A DNA stretch of 61,842 nt from Streptomyces lonarensis. Lineage in GTDB: Bacteria > Actinomycetota > Actinomycetes > Streptomycetales > Streptomycetaceae. This document shows, in pieces, positions 8,103 through 17,212 of this stretch. Within the stretch, counting starts at the first letter, position 1; each line of letters starts with the position of its first letter. The position numbers and the translations under genes were made by a program. The notes under the pieces were generated by a model. It was not told where the DNA came from. It did no database searches and was given only the letters and a program-made list of their open reading frames with translations. The stretch spans positions 16,735 through 78,576 of the forward strand of contig NZ_JAAVJD010000003.1 of the NCBI RefSeq assembly GCF_012033735.1. Direction: 5' to 3'.

Positions 8103-11100
8103 TCAGGGCGCGGACGGGGCCGGTAGCAGACCGCGGGCGACGCAGTGGTCCAGCTGACGGTGCACCAGTTCCCGGTCGACCGGGCGGTAGGGTGCGGCGG
8201 CCCCGGTGAACGCGCTGTGCAGCCGCTCGGTCAGCACGTGTCCGAGGCCGAGGTCGCCCCCGCTTTCGGCGGGGCCGCCGCCCTGCCTGCGGAGACCGCC
8301 GAGCGCGGCGCGCAGGGCGCGGGAGCGGTCGTCGTCCACCAGGCCGGGGGTGTCGAGCCAGTCGCCGATGCCGACCAGTTCGAGCGGGTGGCCGTAGGCG
8401 GTGGTCCACGCCGCGAGGTCCGCCAGTGCGAGCGGCCGGGTCGGGGCGTGGTGGTAGACCGCTCCCCCGCCGGGCGCGTCCCGCTCCAGGAGGGAGGCGA
8501 TCGCGCGTGCCACGTCGTCGGCCGGTGTCCACACCTCGTGGGCGAAGAGCCGCGGCAGTTTCCCGGCCGGCACCGAGGCCCGCAGCACGCCGAAGAGGAA
8601 GTCCCGGGGGTTGACGGCGCCGGTGGCGGCGGCGCCGACCACCCGGCCGAGCCGGTGGACGGCGGCGGGCAGTCCCGCCTCGGCAGCCTGCCGCACCAGC
8701 TCCTCCGCGACCCACTTGGACTGCTGGTACCCGCCGGCGAGCCCGGGGTGCGCCGGCAGGAACCGCTCCGGAAGCTCGGCGGCGGCGGCCCGCGGCGGGG
8801 AGACCGAGAGCGTGGAGACGAGGTGGAACGGCACGCCCCGCGCGGCGGCGAGCCGCAGCAGCGAGCGGGTGGCCTCGACGTTCGGCCCGCGCAGCGCCCG
8901 GTACCCGCGCATCACGCTGACGTCGGCAGCGCTGTGCACCACGACGTCGAACGCACCGAACAGGTCGTCCGCCGGGCCGGACCGGCCGTCGGGATCGATC
9001 TGCTCCAGGTCGGCCGCGACCGGTGTGAGGCGCGCGCCCGCGGCGGGCAGCGGCAGCCCCAGCTCGGTGAGGACCGTGCGCAGCCGCTGCCCCGCGGCGG
9101 CGGCGTCAGGGGCGCGGACGGGGCAGACCACCTCGGCCGTGTCCCGGCGCAGCAGCTCGGCCAGCAGGTGGGCGCCGACGAAGCCGGTGGCCCCGGTGAG
9201 CAGGATTCGGCGGGCCGGAGCGGGTGGTCCTCCGCGCCCCTCGGACAGCAGGGCGGTGCCGGGTCCGGCCGCGACATCGGCGGTCGCCTCGGGCGGCAGC
9301 ACGGGAGCGGGCGGCCGCTCCGCCGTGTCGGTCCCGGTGGGGGCGTCGGAGCGGCCGTTGCTCCCGTCCTCGGCATGCAGGAAGGCGGCGAGCGCCGCGG
9401 GGGTGGTGTGCTCGAAGAGCCACGGGACGCGGATCTCGCGCTCCAGCGCGGTGGAGAGCCGGTTGGCGGCGGCGATGGCCTGGAGCGAGTGGACCCCCAG
9501 GTCGAAGATGTCGGCGTCGATCGGCACCGGGGTGCCGCCGAGTACCTGCTGCCAGACCCCGGCGACGGCCCGGGCGAGCGGGGTTCCGCCGTCCGTCCCG
9601 CCCGCCGGAGGCGATCCGCCGGCAGCGGGCGCTGCCGGGTCGGTGGAACCGGCAGCGACCGAAGCGGCGGTCGCCTCGGTCGCCTGCCGGGCGGCGGCGC
9701 GGAGCGCGGCCCGGTCGATCTTGCCGTTGCGGTTGCGCGGCAGCCGGTCGGTGAGGTGGACAACGGAGGGGACGAGCGCGGCGGGCAGCGTGGCGCGCAG
9801 CAGCGCCCGCAGCTCCGCGGGGAGGCCGCCATGGCTCGTTCCGGCGGCGGGGACGACGTGGGCGGTCAGTCGGCGGCTGCCGTCGTCGAGGGTCTCCCCC
9901 ACCGCCGCGGCCGCGCGGACCCGGTGGTCGGCGAGCAGCGCCGTCTCGACCTCGGCGGGCTGCACCCGGTGGCCGCTGATCTTGATCTCGTCGTCGGCGC
10001 GGCCGCGGTGGTGGAGGAGGCCGTCCTCACCCAGCTCGGCGAGGTCACCGGTGCGGTAGGCGCGGGGTGCGCCCGGAAGTTGCGTCAGCCGGGTGAAGCG
10101 GGCGTGGTCCGTGGCGGGGGCGTCGCCGTGGTAGCCGTCGGCGAGCCCGTCGCCGAGCAGGTACAGCTCGCCGTCGACGATCGCCGCGCTCACTCCGGGC
10201 AGCGGCAGGCCGATGGGGGCGCTCCCGGGCGGGCCGTGGTGCAGGTCGGCGACGGTGGCGACGACGGTCGCCTCGGTCGGGCCGTAGGTGTTGAGCAGCC
10301 GGACCGTGTCGGGCACCGCGGCGCGCCAGCGGTCCACCCGTTCGGGGAGGGCGGCCTCGCCGCCGATGACGACGGTCCGGACGGAGTCGGGCAGGTGCGC
10401 CTGGCCGGTGCTCAGGGTGTGGACCAGCTCGTGCCAGTAGGCGGTGGGCAGGTCCAGCACGGTGATCCGCAGCCGGCGGCAGGCGTCCATGAGGGACTGG
10501 ACGGAGGACAGCATGGCGTCGGTGCGGATAACGACGGTGGCGCCGGCGCAGAGCGGGAGGACGATCTCCTCGACGCTGGTGTCGAAGTGGGGCGGTGCGA
10601 ACTGGAGCAGGCGGTCCCCGGGGCGCAGGGCGTAGCGGTCGACGGCGCCGGCGGCGAAGGCGTCGAGCGCGCGCCGCGGGACGCTGACGGCCTTGGGGCG
10701 GCCGGTGGTCCCGGAGGTGTGCATCAGGTAGGCGGTCCCGGCGGCCGGGGGCGCGGCCGGCGCGGCGGCGGAGGGCGCCGCCCGCCAGTGCCCCGGGGTC
10801 AGGTGCTTGCCGGTGGCGGGGGCGGGGGCGTCGTCCGTGGTGACGGTGACCGCCGGGGCGAGGCCGTCGAGCATGGCGCGGAGCCGGGGCGCCGGGGCGG
10901 CGGGGTCCAGCGGGCAGTAGGCGGCGCCGGTCAGCAGGATGCCGAGCAGGGTGGTGACGGTGTCGGTCCCCCGGGGCAGCAGTACGGCCACGGTGGTGCC
11001 GGGCCCGGCGCCGTGGGCCGCGAGGGCGGCGGCCGCGGCGCGGGCGCGGTCGAGCAGTGCGCGGTAGCCGACCCGGTGGCCGTCGTGTTCCACGGCGACG

Positions 11101-12503
11101 GCGTCCCCGTCGGCCGCCGCACGGTCGGCGATCCGGTCGAGGATGCCGCGGGGCGCGGCCGGGTGGGGCGGGCCGTGCAGCACGGTGATGTCGTCGGCGG
11201 TCACGCCGCCGACCGCACGGTCGGGACGGGCGGGCAGCTCGGCGAGGAGCGCGCGGACGGCATTCGCCTGTGCCGCGAGCCGGTCGGTGTCGTAGAGCCG
11301 CGGGTTGGCGTCGACGGCGAGGCGGAGACCGCCGCCGTCGCCCCGGTCGTAGACGTTGAGCGCGAGGTCGTCCACCGGACCGGCGGAGACGTTGTGGGCG
11401 GTGCCGCGGTGGGCGCCGAACTTGAGGTCGTACCCGAACGGCATGATGTTGACGCCCGGCCCGGAGAGTCGGCGCTCCCCGCCGACCAGCCCGAGGTCGC
11501 GCCGCAGTTGCTCGTACGGGTAGCGCTGGTGGGGCAGGCAGGCGCGGATCTCGGCCGCGGTGCGGGCGGCGAGCTGCCGCAGCGTGTCGACGGGGGTCAC
11601 GGCGATCCGCAGCGGGATCACGTTGCGGACCATGGCGGGGACCCGGAGCGCGGCCGTGCCGAGCCGGTTCATGACGGGCAGTCCGAGCACGACCTCGGGG
11701 GCGCCGGTCTCGCGGTGCAGGTGGGCCGCGAAGACCGCGGTCAGCACCTCCGGCCAGCCGATCGACAGCTCCGCGGCGAGGGCGCGCAGCTGTCGGGCGT
11801 CCGCGGCGGGCAGGTCGAACGTCTCGCGGAGGTGCCCGGGCGCGGGGAGTGCGGCGCGGTCAGCGGGGGTCGCGACGTGCGGCCGGTCGGCGAAGCGCTC
11901 CGTCCAGAACGCGCGGTCCCGCTCGCGGCGTTCGGACCGGCGGTAGGCGGCGTCCTCGGCGAGGACGGCCGCCAGGGGGCCGAACGGCGGGTCGGGCACG
12001 GGTTGGCCGGCTGCCAGCGCGGTGTACACGTCGGCGACGCGGCGTGCGACGAGGGAGAGACCGTAGCCGTCGAGGGCTATGTGGTGCACGCGGTGGTACC
12101 AGAGGAGCCGGTTCGGACCCAGGGTGAGCAGTGCGTGGCCGGAGAGCGGGCCGGTGGCCAGGTCGGCGGGGCGGCCGACGTCCCGGTCCATCCAGTCGTG
12201 GGCGGCGGCGAGCGGGTCGGGGGCCCCGCTCAGCTCCACGTGCACGACGGGGACCGGGGGGCCGTCGGCGACGGCCCGCGGGTCACCGGAACCGCCGGCG
12301 GGGTAGGTGGAGTGCAGCACCTCGGTCTCGTCGACCGCTCGGCGGATCGCCGAGCGCAGCAGTCCGACGTCGACGGACCCGTCGATGTCGATGTACTCGG
12401 CGGTGTTGTGGGCGGGGCTCGTCGGGTCGAGCTGCTGGCCGGCCCAGGTGCCTTCCTCGGCCGTCAGCAGGGGGCGTCCGGGGGGTGCCGCGGTCTCAGT
12501 CAC
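8103..12503 (-). CDS. scoA: Single-module NRPS, C-A-PCP-reductase (ScoA-like)
   Basis: A 1466-residue nonribosomal peptide synthetase expected to join isonitrile acyl chains to a diamino acid and release the product reductively. Domains in order: condensation (catalytic HHIALDG near residue 140), adenylation (MHTSGTTGRPK near 590, NTYGPTEAT, YRTGD, Lys in NRNGKIDR), carrier (Ser in DLGVHSLQAI near 1004), and a terminal NAD(P)H thioester reductase (LLTGATGFVGAHLL near 1100). By hand alignment to GrsA the ten specificity residues read D-T-E-D-V-G-T-V-V-K. Acidic residues at positions 239 and 278 fit a basic substrate such as lysine or ornithine. The GTG start at 12503 overlaps the scoB stop by eight bases. 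Gene order matches Sco and Rv0097-Rv0101 loci. Confidence 0.92.
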   Translation of the reverse strand: MTETAAPPGRPLLTAEEGTWAGQQLDPTSPAHNTAEYIDIDGSVDVGLLRSAIRRAVDETEVLHSTYPAGGSGDPRAVADGPPVPVVHVELSGAPDPLAAAHDWMDRDVGRPADLATGPLSGHALLTLGPNRLLWYHRVHHIALDGYGLSLVARRVADVYTALAAGQPVPDPPFGPLAAVLAEDAAYRRSERRERDRAFWTERFADRPHVATPADRAALPAPGHLRETFDLPAADARQLRALAAELSIGWPEVLTAVFAAHLHRETGAPEVVLGLPVMNRLGTAALRVPAMVRNVIPLRIAVTPVDTLRQLAARTAAEIRACLPHQRYPYEQLRRDLGLVGGERRLSGPGVNIMPFGYDLKFGAHRGTAHNVSAGPVDDLALNVYDRGDGGGLRLAVDANPRLYDTDRLAAQANAVRALLAELPARPDRAVGGVTADDITVLHGPPHPAAPRGILDRIADRAAADGDAVAVEHDGHRVGYRALLDRARAAAAALAAHGAGPGTTVAVLLPRGTDTVTTLLGILLTGAAYCPLDPAAPAPRLRAMLDGLAPAVTVTTDDAPAPATGKHLTPGHWRAAPSAAAPAAPPAAGTAYLMHTSGTTGRPKAVSVPRRALDAFAAGAVDRYALRPGDRLLQFAPPHFDTSVEEIVLPLCAGATVVIRTDAMLSSVQSLMDACRRLRITVLDLPTAYWHELVHTLSTGQAHLPDSVRTVVIGGEAALPERVDRWRAAVPDTVRLLNTYGPTEATVVATVADLHHGPPGSAPIGLPLPGVSAAIVDGELYLLGDGLADGYHGDAPATDHARFTRLTQLPGAPRAYRTGDLAELGEDGLLHHRGRADDEIKISGHRVQPAEVETALLADHRVRAAAAVGETLDDGSRRLTAHVVPAAGTSHGGLPAELRALLRATLPAALVPSVVHLTDRLPRNRNGKIDRAALRAAARQATEATAASVAAGSTDPAAPAAGGSPPAGGTDGGTPLARAVAGVWQQVLGGTPVPIDADIFDLGVHSLQAIAAANRLSTALEREIRVPWLFEHTTPAALAAFLHAEDGSNGRSDAPTGTDTAERPPAPVLPPEATADVAAGPGTALLSEGRGGPPAPARRILLTGATGFVGAHLLAELLRRDTAEVVCPVRAPDAAAAGQRLRTVLTELGLPLPAAGARLTPVAADLEQIDPDGRSGPADDLFGAFDVVVHSAADVSVMRGYRALRGPNVEATRSLLRLAAARGVPFHLVSTLSVSPPRAAAAELPERFLPAHPGLAGGYQQSKWVAEELVRQAAEAGLPAAVHRLGRVVGAAATGAVNPRDFLFGVLRASVPAGKLPRLFAHEVWTPADDVARAIASLLERDAPGGGAVYHHAPTRPLALADLAAWTTAYGHPLELVGIGDWLDTPGLVDDDRSRALRAALGGLRRQGGGPAESGGDLGLGHVLTERLHSAFTGAAAPYRPVDRELVHRQLDHCVARGLLPAPSAP

Positions 12504-12756
12504 GGGCCGGTCCGTCCTCGGCACCGTCGTGCGGCGCGACCAGGCGCCACCACGCCTCGAAGGAGGTGCCCTCGGCGAGGTCGAGGAAGGTGACGTCGGC
12601 ACCCGCCGCGCGCCAGCGTTCGGCGAGGGTGTGGAGCCGCAGGGAGTCGAGGCCGGCGTCGAGGGGGTTCTCTGCGAGGTCGACCTCGTGCGGGTCCTGG
12701 TGGAGTTGTTCCGCGAGGTCGGCTCGGAAGGCGTCGAGGGTGAGGGGTGTGGTCAC
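12496..12756 (-). CDS. scoB: Stand-alone acyl carrier protein (ScoB-like)
   Basis: An 86-residue carrier protein. The phosphopantetheine attachment serine is Ser38 in AGLDSLRL, and the following helix (LAERWRAAGADVTFLDLAEGTSFEAWWRLV) resembles the aryl/acyl carrier domains of siderophore systems rather than FabD-type ACPs. In the INLP pathway this carrier receives the fatty acyl group from the ScoC ligase and holds it during glycine addition and oxidation to the isonitrile. GTG start; it sits between scoC and scoA exactly as in known INLP operons and overlaps scoA. Confidence 0.88.
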   Translation of the reverse strand: MTTPLTLDAFRADLAEQLHQDPHEVDLAENPLDAGLDSLRLHTLAERWRAAGADVTFLDLAEGTSFEAWWRLVAPHDGAEDGPARD

Positions 12757-12789
12757 GGTGTCTCCGGTCCGGGTGGGGCGGTCGGTTCG

Positions 12790-14379
12790 TCAGTTGACCT
12801 TGCGGTCGGTGCCGGCCCAGAAGCGGTCGCGCAGCTGCCGGCGGAGGATCTTGCCGCTGGGGTTGCGCGGCACGCTGTCGACGAACTCGTAGCGGGCGGG
12901 CAGCTTGAAGGCCGCGAGCCGTCCGACGAGGTGCCGGTGGAGGTCCCGGCGGGCGGGTACGCCACCGGGTGCTGCGACGACGAAGGCGTGGACCGCCTCG
13001 CCCCAGCGGTCGTCGGGGACCCCCACGACGACAGCCTCGGCGACCCCGGGGTGGCTCTCCAGGGCGTCCTCGACCTCGGCCGGGTAGACGTTCTCACCCG
13101 CGACGATGACGGTGTCCTTGATGCGGTCCTGGATGTAGAGGTAGCCGTCCTCGTCGAGGTGGCCGGCGTCGCCGGTGTGAATCCAGCCGTCACGCAGGGT
13201 CTCCGCCGTACGGTCGGGCAGCCCGTGGTACCCGACCATCCGGGCGGGGGTGGCGAGGCAGACCTCCCCGACCCGGCCGGCCGGCAGCGGCGCGCCGGAG
13301 CCGTCGACGACGCGGACGCGCACCCCCGGGTAGGGGCGGCCGGCCGCCCGGGCCCGGCGGCGGCCGGGCAGGTGGTCCTCGGGCGGGAGGCAGATCGCGG
13401 TGTTGCCGGTCTCGGTGAGGCCGTAGATCTGGGCGAACTCGCAGCCCAGCAGCGCGAGGCTGTCGTCCAGCAGTGTCTCCGAGATGGGGGACCCGCCGTA
13501 GACCACCTTCCGCAGTGTCGTGAAGTCGTCCGCAGTGACCCCGGGATGGGTGGCCACCATACGCAGCATGGCGGGGACCACGCAGGCGGTGGTGACGCCG
13601 TGGTCCCGGATGCCGGCGACCGCCTCGCCGGGGGCGAAGGCGGGGAGCACGAGCAGCGTGGCTCCGGCGTCGAGGTTCTGCGCGGCCCACCACAGGCCGC
13701 CGATGTGGAAGCCGGGGATGCCGACCAGTGCGGTGTCCTCGGGGCGGGGGTCGATCCAGTGGATGCCGGCGCGGGCCATGGCGTCCTTGATCGCGAAAAA
13801 GCTGCGGTGCGCCAGCACCACGCCCTTGGGCAGGCCGGTCGTCCCGCTGGTGTACAGCTGGGCGACCGGGGTGTCGGGACCGACCGGCGGTGCGTCCTCG
13901 GGCGGCTGCGCGCCGCCCTCGCCTGCGGTGTTCTTCCAGTCGCCGTACTCGCCGTACTCGCCGCCGCTGCCGAGCCGGACGACCGACCCCCGGTAGGGGC
14001 TGGGCAGCCGGTCCAGGATGCCGGCGAAGGCGTCCTCGATCAGCAGCACCTCGCTGCCGGAGTCCGCGAGGATGTGGTGGACCTCGGGTCCGGTGAGCCG
14101 CCAGTTGACCGGCACGAGCACCGCCTGGGCACGGGCGCAGCCGAACAGGGTCTCGTAGTAGTGCTCCGACTCCTTGCCGAGGTAGGCGACGCGTGCGCCG
14201 GGCCGCAGCCCCGCGGCGCGCAGTGCGCGCGCCACGAGGCCGCTCTGGTGGTGGAGTTGTCCGTAGGTGAGGGTGCGGTCGGCGCAGCGGACTGCGGGGT
14301 GGTCGGGGCGGAGTCGCGCGTGGCGGGCGGTGAGGACGGCGAGGGTCCGGGCGGCGGGTGGTGCCGTGGTCGCTGTCAT
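12790..14379 (-). CDS. scoC: Fatty acyl-ACP ligase (ScoC/FadD10-like)
   Basis: A 529-residue ANL-superfamily adenylating enzyme that would activate a fatty acid as the acyl-AMP and load it onto ScoB. Visible motifs are YTSGTTGLPKGVVLAH (ATP loop, about 160-175), IYGLTETGNTA, the hinge TGDAGHLDEDGYLYIQDR, and the C-terminal catalytic Lys in NPSGKILRRQL. The length is normal. The ATG at 14379 overlaps the scoD stop in an ATGA. The M. tuberculosis counterpart in this position is FadD10 (Rv0099), which transfers acyl groups directly to a carrier protein. Confidence 0.9.
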   Translation of the reverse strand: MTATTAPPAARTLAVLTARHARLRPDHPAVRCADRTLTYGQLHHQSGLVARALRAAGLRPGARVAYLGKESEHYYETLFGCARAQAVLVPVNWRLTGPEVHHILADSGSEVLLIEDAFAGILDRLPSPYRGSVVRLGSGGEYGEYGDWKNTAGEGGAQPPEDAPPVGPDTPVAQLYTSGTTGLPKGVVLAHRSFFAIKDAMARAGIHWIDPRPEDTALVGIPGFHIGGLWWAAQNLDAGATLLVLPAFAPGEAVAGIRDHGVTTACVVPAMLRMVATHPGVTADDFTTLRKVVYGGSPISETLLDDSLALLGCEFAQIYGLTETGNTAICLPPEDHLPGRRRARAAGRPYPGVRVRVVDGSGAPLPAGRVGEVCLATPARMVGYHGLPDRTAETLRDGWIHTGDAGHLDEDGYLYIQDRIKDTVIVAGENVYPAEVEDALESHPGVAEAVVVGVPDDRWGEAVHAFVVAAPGGVPARRDLHRHLVGRLAAFKLPARYEFVDSVPRNPSGKILRRQLRDRFWAGTDRKVN

Positions 14380-15002
14380 GTCGCGCTCCCGGTGCCGACG
14401 GCGACCCGGGAACGCCCGGCCTCCCGCGGCAGGTTGGTGAGGACGAGGGTGGCGGTGCCGTCGCACCGGCCGCCGGCCTCGTCGCGGTAGCGGTGGGACG
14501 TCGTGGCGAGGAGGAAGGGTGCGCCGCGGCCGGGGGTCTTCCGCTCGATCTTCTCGATGGTCAACTCGCCGGTGAAGCGGCGGGCGTCGACGGGTCGGCG
14601 GAAGTTGCCCGCGAACCGTGCGATGACGATGTCGGGCAGTTGGCGCTGCCAGAAGTCGTCGAGCGTCCACTCCGCGAGGGCGGGGTGGAGGTCTTCCTTG
14701 ACGGCCTTCGCCACCAGGAAGTACATCATCTGGTTGTAGCAGATGTTGACCTCGACGGCGTTGAGGTGCCCGGTGTCGTCGATGTACCAGGACTCCGGGA
14801 TCGACAACCGGGAGCGCACGGTGAGCGCTCCCTGCGCCTCGACCTCGACCTGTGCCGACTCGACGTACAGGCAGCGCCGCTTGTAGGGACGCAGCACCTG
14901 CTCCAGCAGTCCGTGGTCGGTCTCCCACTCCCCCACCCCGGCGGCCCCTCCGGTGACCGCCGGGGTGACCGCGGTGTGCGGGTGGTGTCCGACGGCGCTC
15001 AC
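14376..15002 (-). CDS. scoD: FcoT-like thioesterase-fold enzyme (ScoD-like)
   Basis: A 208-residue hot-dog-fold protein related to FcoT (Rv0098) and ScoD. In the INLP pathway ScoD promotes addition of glycine to an alpha,beta-unsaturated acyl-ScoB, giving a beta-amino acyl intermediate, rather than simple hydrolysis. Recognisable stretches are [23 protein letters not shown], the central [21 protein letters not shown] and [14 protein letters not shown]. The GTG start overlaps the upstream oxidase stop by four bases (GTGA), and its own stop overlaps scoC. No signal peptide or membrane segment. The assignment rests on gene order plus sequence character; I could not align it formally. Confidence 0.85.
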   Translation of the reverse strand: MSAVGHHPHTAVTPAVTGGAAGVGEWETDHGLLEQVLRPYKRRCLYVESAQVEVEAQGALTVRSRLSIPESWYIDDTGHLNAVEVNICYNQMMYFLVAKAVKEDLHPALAEWTLDDFWQRQLPDIVIARFAGNFRRPVDARRFTGELTIEKIERKTPGRGAPFLLATTSHRYRDEAGGRCDGTATLVLTNLPREAGRSRVAVGTGSAT

Positions 15003-15889
15003 GCGGCGCCCAGGCCGTCGAACAGCGGCCGGCTGTCGTGGACGGTGACCCGGTGAGAGACGGTGGGTTCGGGGGCGGAGGTGTGGAGAGCCCGGTGGAT
15101 GAGGCTGCGGTTGTCCCAGACGAGGAGGTCCCCCTTCTCGAACGTCTGGAGGTGGATGTTCTCGTCCCGGAAGGTCTCGTCGGTCTGGCCGGTCGCGGCG
15201 AAGAGCCGCGGCAGGAGGTCCTCGTCGAGCGGCCGGCCGTCCGCGTCCTCGATGCCGACGGTGAACCCCTCGCTCAGGTAGAGCACCGTCTCGCCGGTGA
15301 AGGGGTGGACGAAGGTCGCGGGCTGCACCACCGACGGGGTCTTGACCTCGACCTCCTCGATGATCTCCGACAGCGGCCGGTACACGTCGTGCGGCCGGAT
15401 CTTGAAGTACTTGCGGACGGAGTGGCGGCAGCGGGCACCGGCGACGGCGTCCTTCAGCTCCTGCGGGAGCCGGCGGTGGGCGGCGCCCATGTCGATGAAG
15501 TAGGTGCCCCGGTTCTTCCTGGGGACCACCTGCGGGTGGATCAGCGTGATCCCGAAGGGGTCGGGCATGAACTGGTAGTCGGCGTGCCAGAACTTGCCCG
15601 TCCGGGGTACGCCTATCTGGCGGCCGCCCTCCGGCACGTTGGAGGAGACGAAGACCTCCGGGTGGTCCGGGTGGTGGTACATCGGCTCGTAGTAGGTCTC
15701 CGGGCGGCCGAGCCGCCGGCCGAGGGCGAGGAACTGCCCGGGGTCGAGGTGCTGGTTCTTCAGGACCGCGATCTTCCGGGTGTAGACCGCCTCCTTCAGC
15801 CGCTCGATGTCGCCCTCGGTGGCGGTGGTGTGGTCGAAACCGGTGACGTGGACGCCGAACAGGCCGGTCTGCTGCGGGGTGATCTCCAT
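14999..15889 (-). CDS. scoE: Fe(II)/2-oxoglutarate isonitrile-forming oxidase (ScoE-like)
   Basis: A 296-residue TauD-family non-heme iron dioxygenase. The iron-binding facial triad is visible as His102 and Asp104 (FWHADYQF) and His265 (SLIHRAL), with Arg280 (SHRVTVHD) placed to bind 2-oxoglutarate. ScoE oxidatively decarboxylates the glycine-derived N-carboxymethyl group of a beta-amino acyl substrate to an isonitrile. The tandem tyrosines Tyr66-Tyr67 and the KIRP stretch near 163-166 resemble substrate-pocket features reported for ScoE. A strong GGAAGGAAG ribosome-binding site precedes the ATG, 25 bases after the ACP gene, and the stop overlaps scoD. The M. tuberculosis equivalent is Rv0097. 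Confidence 0.9.
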   Translation of the reverse strand: MEITPQQTGLFGVHVTGFDHTTATEGDIERLKEAVYTRKIAVLKNQHLDPGQFLALGRRLGRPETYYEPMYHHPDHPEVFVSSNVPEGGRQIGVPRTGKFWHADYQFMPDPFGITLIHPQVVPRKNRGTYFIDMGAAHRRLPQELKDAVAGARCRHSVRKYFKIRPHDVYRPLSEIIEEVEVKTPSVVQPATFVHPFTGETVLYLSEGFTVGIEDADGRPLDEDLLPRLFAATGQTDETFRDENIHLQTFEKGDLLVWDNRSLIHRALHTSAPEPTVSHRVTVHDSRPLFDGLGAA

Positions 15890-15914
15890 GAGCGGGCTTC
15901 CTTCCGGGGCGGGG

Positions 15915-16172
15915 TCAGCTGGCGGAGGCGGCGGTTTCGCCGGAGCGTGCGCGGTCGATCAGTTCGGCGGTGCCCGCGAGGGTGAGGTCGCCGTGGAGCT
16001 CGGCGTCGTCGATGTGGACGCCGAGGTTGCGTTCGACCCGCATCGCGAGTTCGACCAGCGTGAGCGAGTCGACGTCGAGGTCGTGGAGGGTGGCGCCGGG
16101 GGTCAGGTACTCCGTCGGCGCGTCGTGGATGCCGGTCAGGATGTCGACGAGGGCGTCGTAGGTGGTGCTCAC
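15915..16172 (-). CDS. Second acyl carrier protein in the INLP operon
   Basis: An 85-residue ACP with the phosphopantetheine site Ser36 in [16 protein letters not shown], closer to FabD/PKS-type ACPs than ScoB is. The GTG start overlaps the KASIII stop (GTGA), and 25 bases separate it from scoE. The minimal five-gene INLP set has only one carrier, so this ACP and the upstream KASIII form an extra pair. They may build or extend the acyl chain that becomes the isonitrile tail. That is inference; a role in priming a different chain is also possible. Confidence 0.85.
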   Translation of the reverse strand: MSTTYDALVDILTGIHDAPTEYLTPGATLHDLDVDSLTLVELAMRVERNLGVHIDDAELHGDLTLAGTAELIDRARSGETAASAS

Positions 16173-17212
16173 GGGGTGCTCCTTCGGAGGTAGGGGCGGG
16201 GTGAGGGGGGGAGCTCCGGCCAGCGCAGCAGGCAGGAGCCCCAGGCGAGTCCGCCGCCGAACGCGGTCAGCAGAACGGTTTCTCCTGCGGCCAGTTCGCC
16301 GTGGGCGGCGGCGTCGGCGAGGGCCAGTGGCACGGAGGCGGCCCCGGTGTTGCCGATCTCGTGGAGGTTGCTGACCAGCCGGTCCGGCGGCACCCCCAGC
16401 TCGTCCGCGACGGACGCCAGGATGCGGAGGTTGGCCTGGTGCGGGACGAACCTGTCGACTGCGGCGGGAGCAACGCCCGCGGCGTCGAGGCTGGTACGGG
16501 CGGACCGGGTCAGGTGGGTCACCGCATGGCGGTAGACCTCGCGGCCGCGCATGGTGAAGTGGCCGTCGGCCCCGGCGACGGCCGCAGTGGCCGGGTGGCG
16601 ACTGCCCCCCGCCGGGACGGTGATGAGGTCGCGGCCGGAACCGTCGCTGCCGAGGTCGAAGGCGGTGAGGGCGCCGGGTTCGCCGGGTTCGCCGGCGCGC
16701 AGCACCACCGCCCCCGCGCCGTCGCCGAAGATCGCCAGGTTGCCGCGGTCGTCGGGGCCGATGATCCGGGAGTAGGTGTCGGCACCGATCACCAGCACGC
16801 GGTCGGCGGCCCCGGCCGCGATGAGCCCGGCGGCGGTGGCCAGTGCGTAGACGAAGCCGGCGCAGACCGCGCCGATGTCGAAGGCGGCGGCCCCCGTGAG
16901 CCCCAGCCGGCCGGCCACGTCGGGCGCGGTCGCGGGGCAGGGGTGGTCGGGGGTGACGGTCGCCAGCAGCACGGTGTCGACCCCCGGGTCGCCGGAGTGC
17001 TCCAGCGCGGCGGCGCCGGCCCGTACCGCGAGGTCGGAGGTGGCGTCCTCGGGCGCGGCCACCCGGCGGCTGCCGATGCCGGTCCGGGTCCTGATCCAGT
17101 GGTCGCTGGTGTCCAGCCGGGCCGCCAGCTCGTCGTTGGTGACCACACGGTCCGGCACCCAGCCGCCCAGTCCGGCGAGGACCGCGGCACGGGCGGGGAT
17201 GTCGGGGTTCAC
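16169..17212 (-). CDS. 3-oxoacyl-ACP synthase III (KASIII/FabH-like)
   Basis: A 347-residue thiolase-fold condensing enzyme of the FabH family. The catalytic triad is intact: Cys117 (IGAVCAGF), His258 (VPHQANLRI) and Asn288 (EIGNTGAAS). The N-terminus (GWVPDRVVTNDELAARLDTSDHWIRTRTGI) is typical of KASIII. KASIII enzymes start chains by condensing an acyl-CoA with malonyl-ACP; some relatives transfer acyl groups instead, but the complete triad favours condensation. GTG start overlapping the MFS stop and a stop overlapping the ACP start lock it into the INLP operon. It may supply a dedicated short chain for the lipid part (inference). Confidence 0.9.
   Translation of the reverse strand: MNPDIPARAAVLAGLGGWVPDRVVTNDELAARLDTSDHWIRTRTGIGSRRVAAPEDATSDLAVRAGAAALEHSGDPGVDTVLLATVTPDHPCPATAPDVAGRLGLTGAAAFDIGAVCAGFVYALATAAGLIAAGAADRVLVIGADTYSRIIGPDDRGNLAIFGDGAGAVVLRAGEPGEPGALTAFDLGSDGSGRDLITVPAGGSRHPATAAVAGADGHFTMRGREVYRHAVTHLTRSARTSLDAAGVAPAAVDRFVPHQANLRILASVADELGVPPDRLVSNLHEIGNTGAASVPLALADAAAHGELAAGETVLLTAFGGGLAWGSCLLRWPELPPSPRPYLRRSTP

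Noticed and set aside
8145..12593. A 1482-codon open frame on the plus strand opposite the NRPS
   Set aside because: It is antisense to a clear C-A-PCP-R synthetase; its product is Gly/Val/Arg-rich with no domain and reflects GC-rich third positions.
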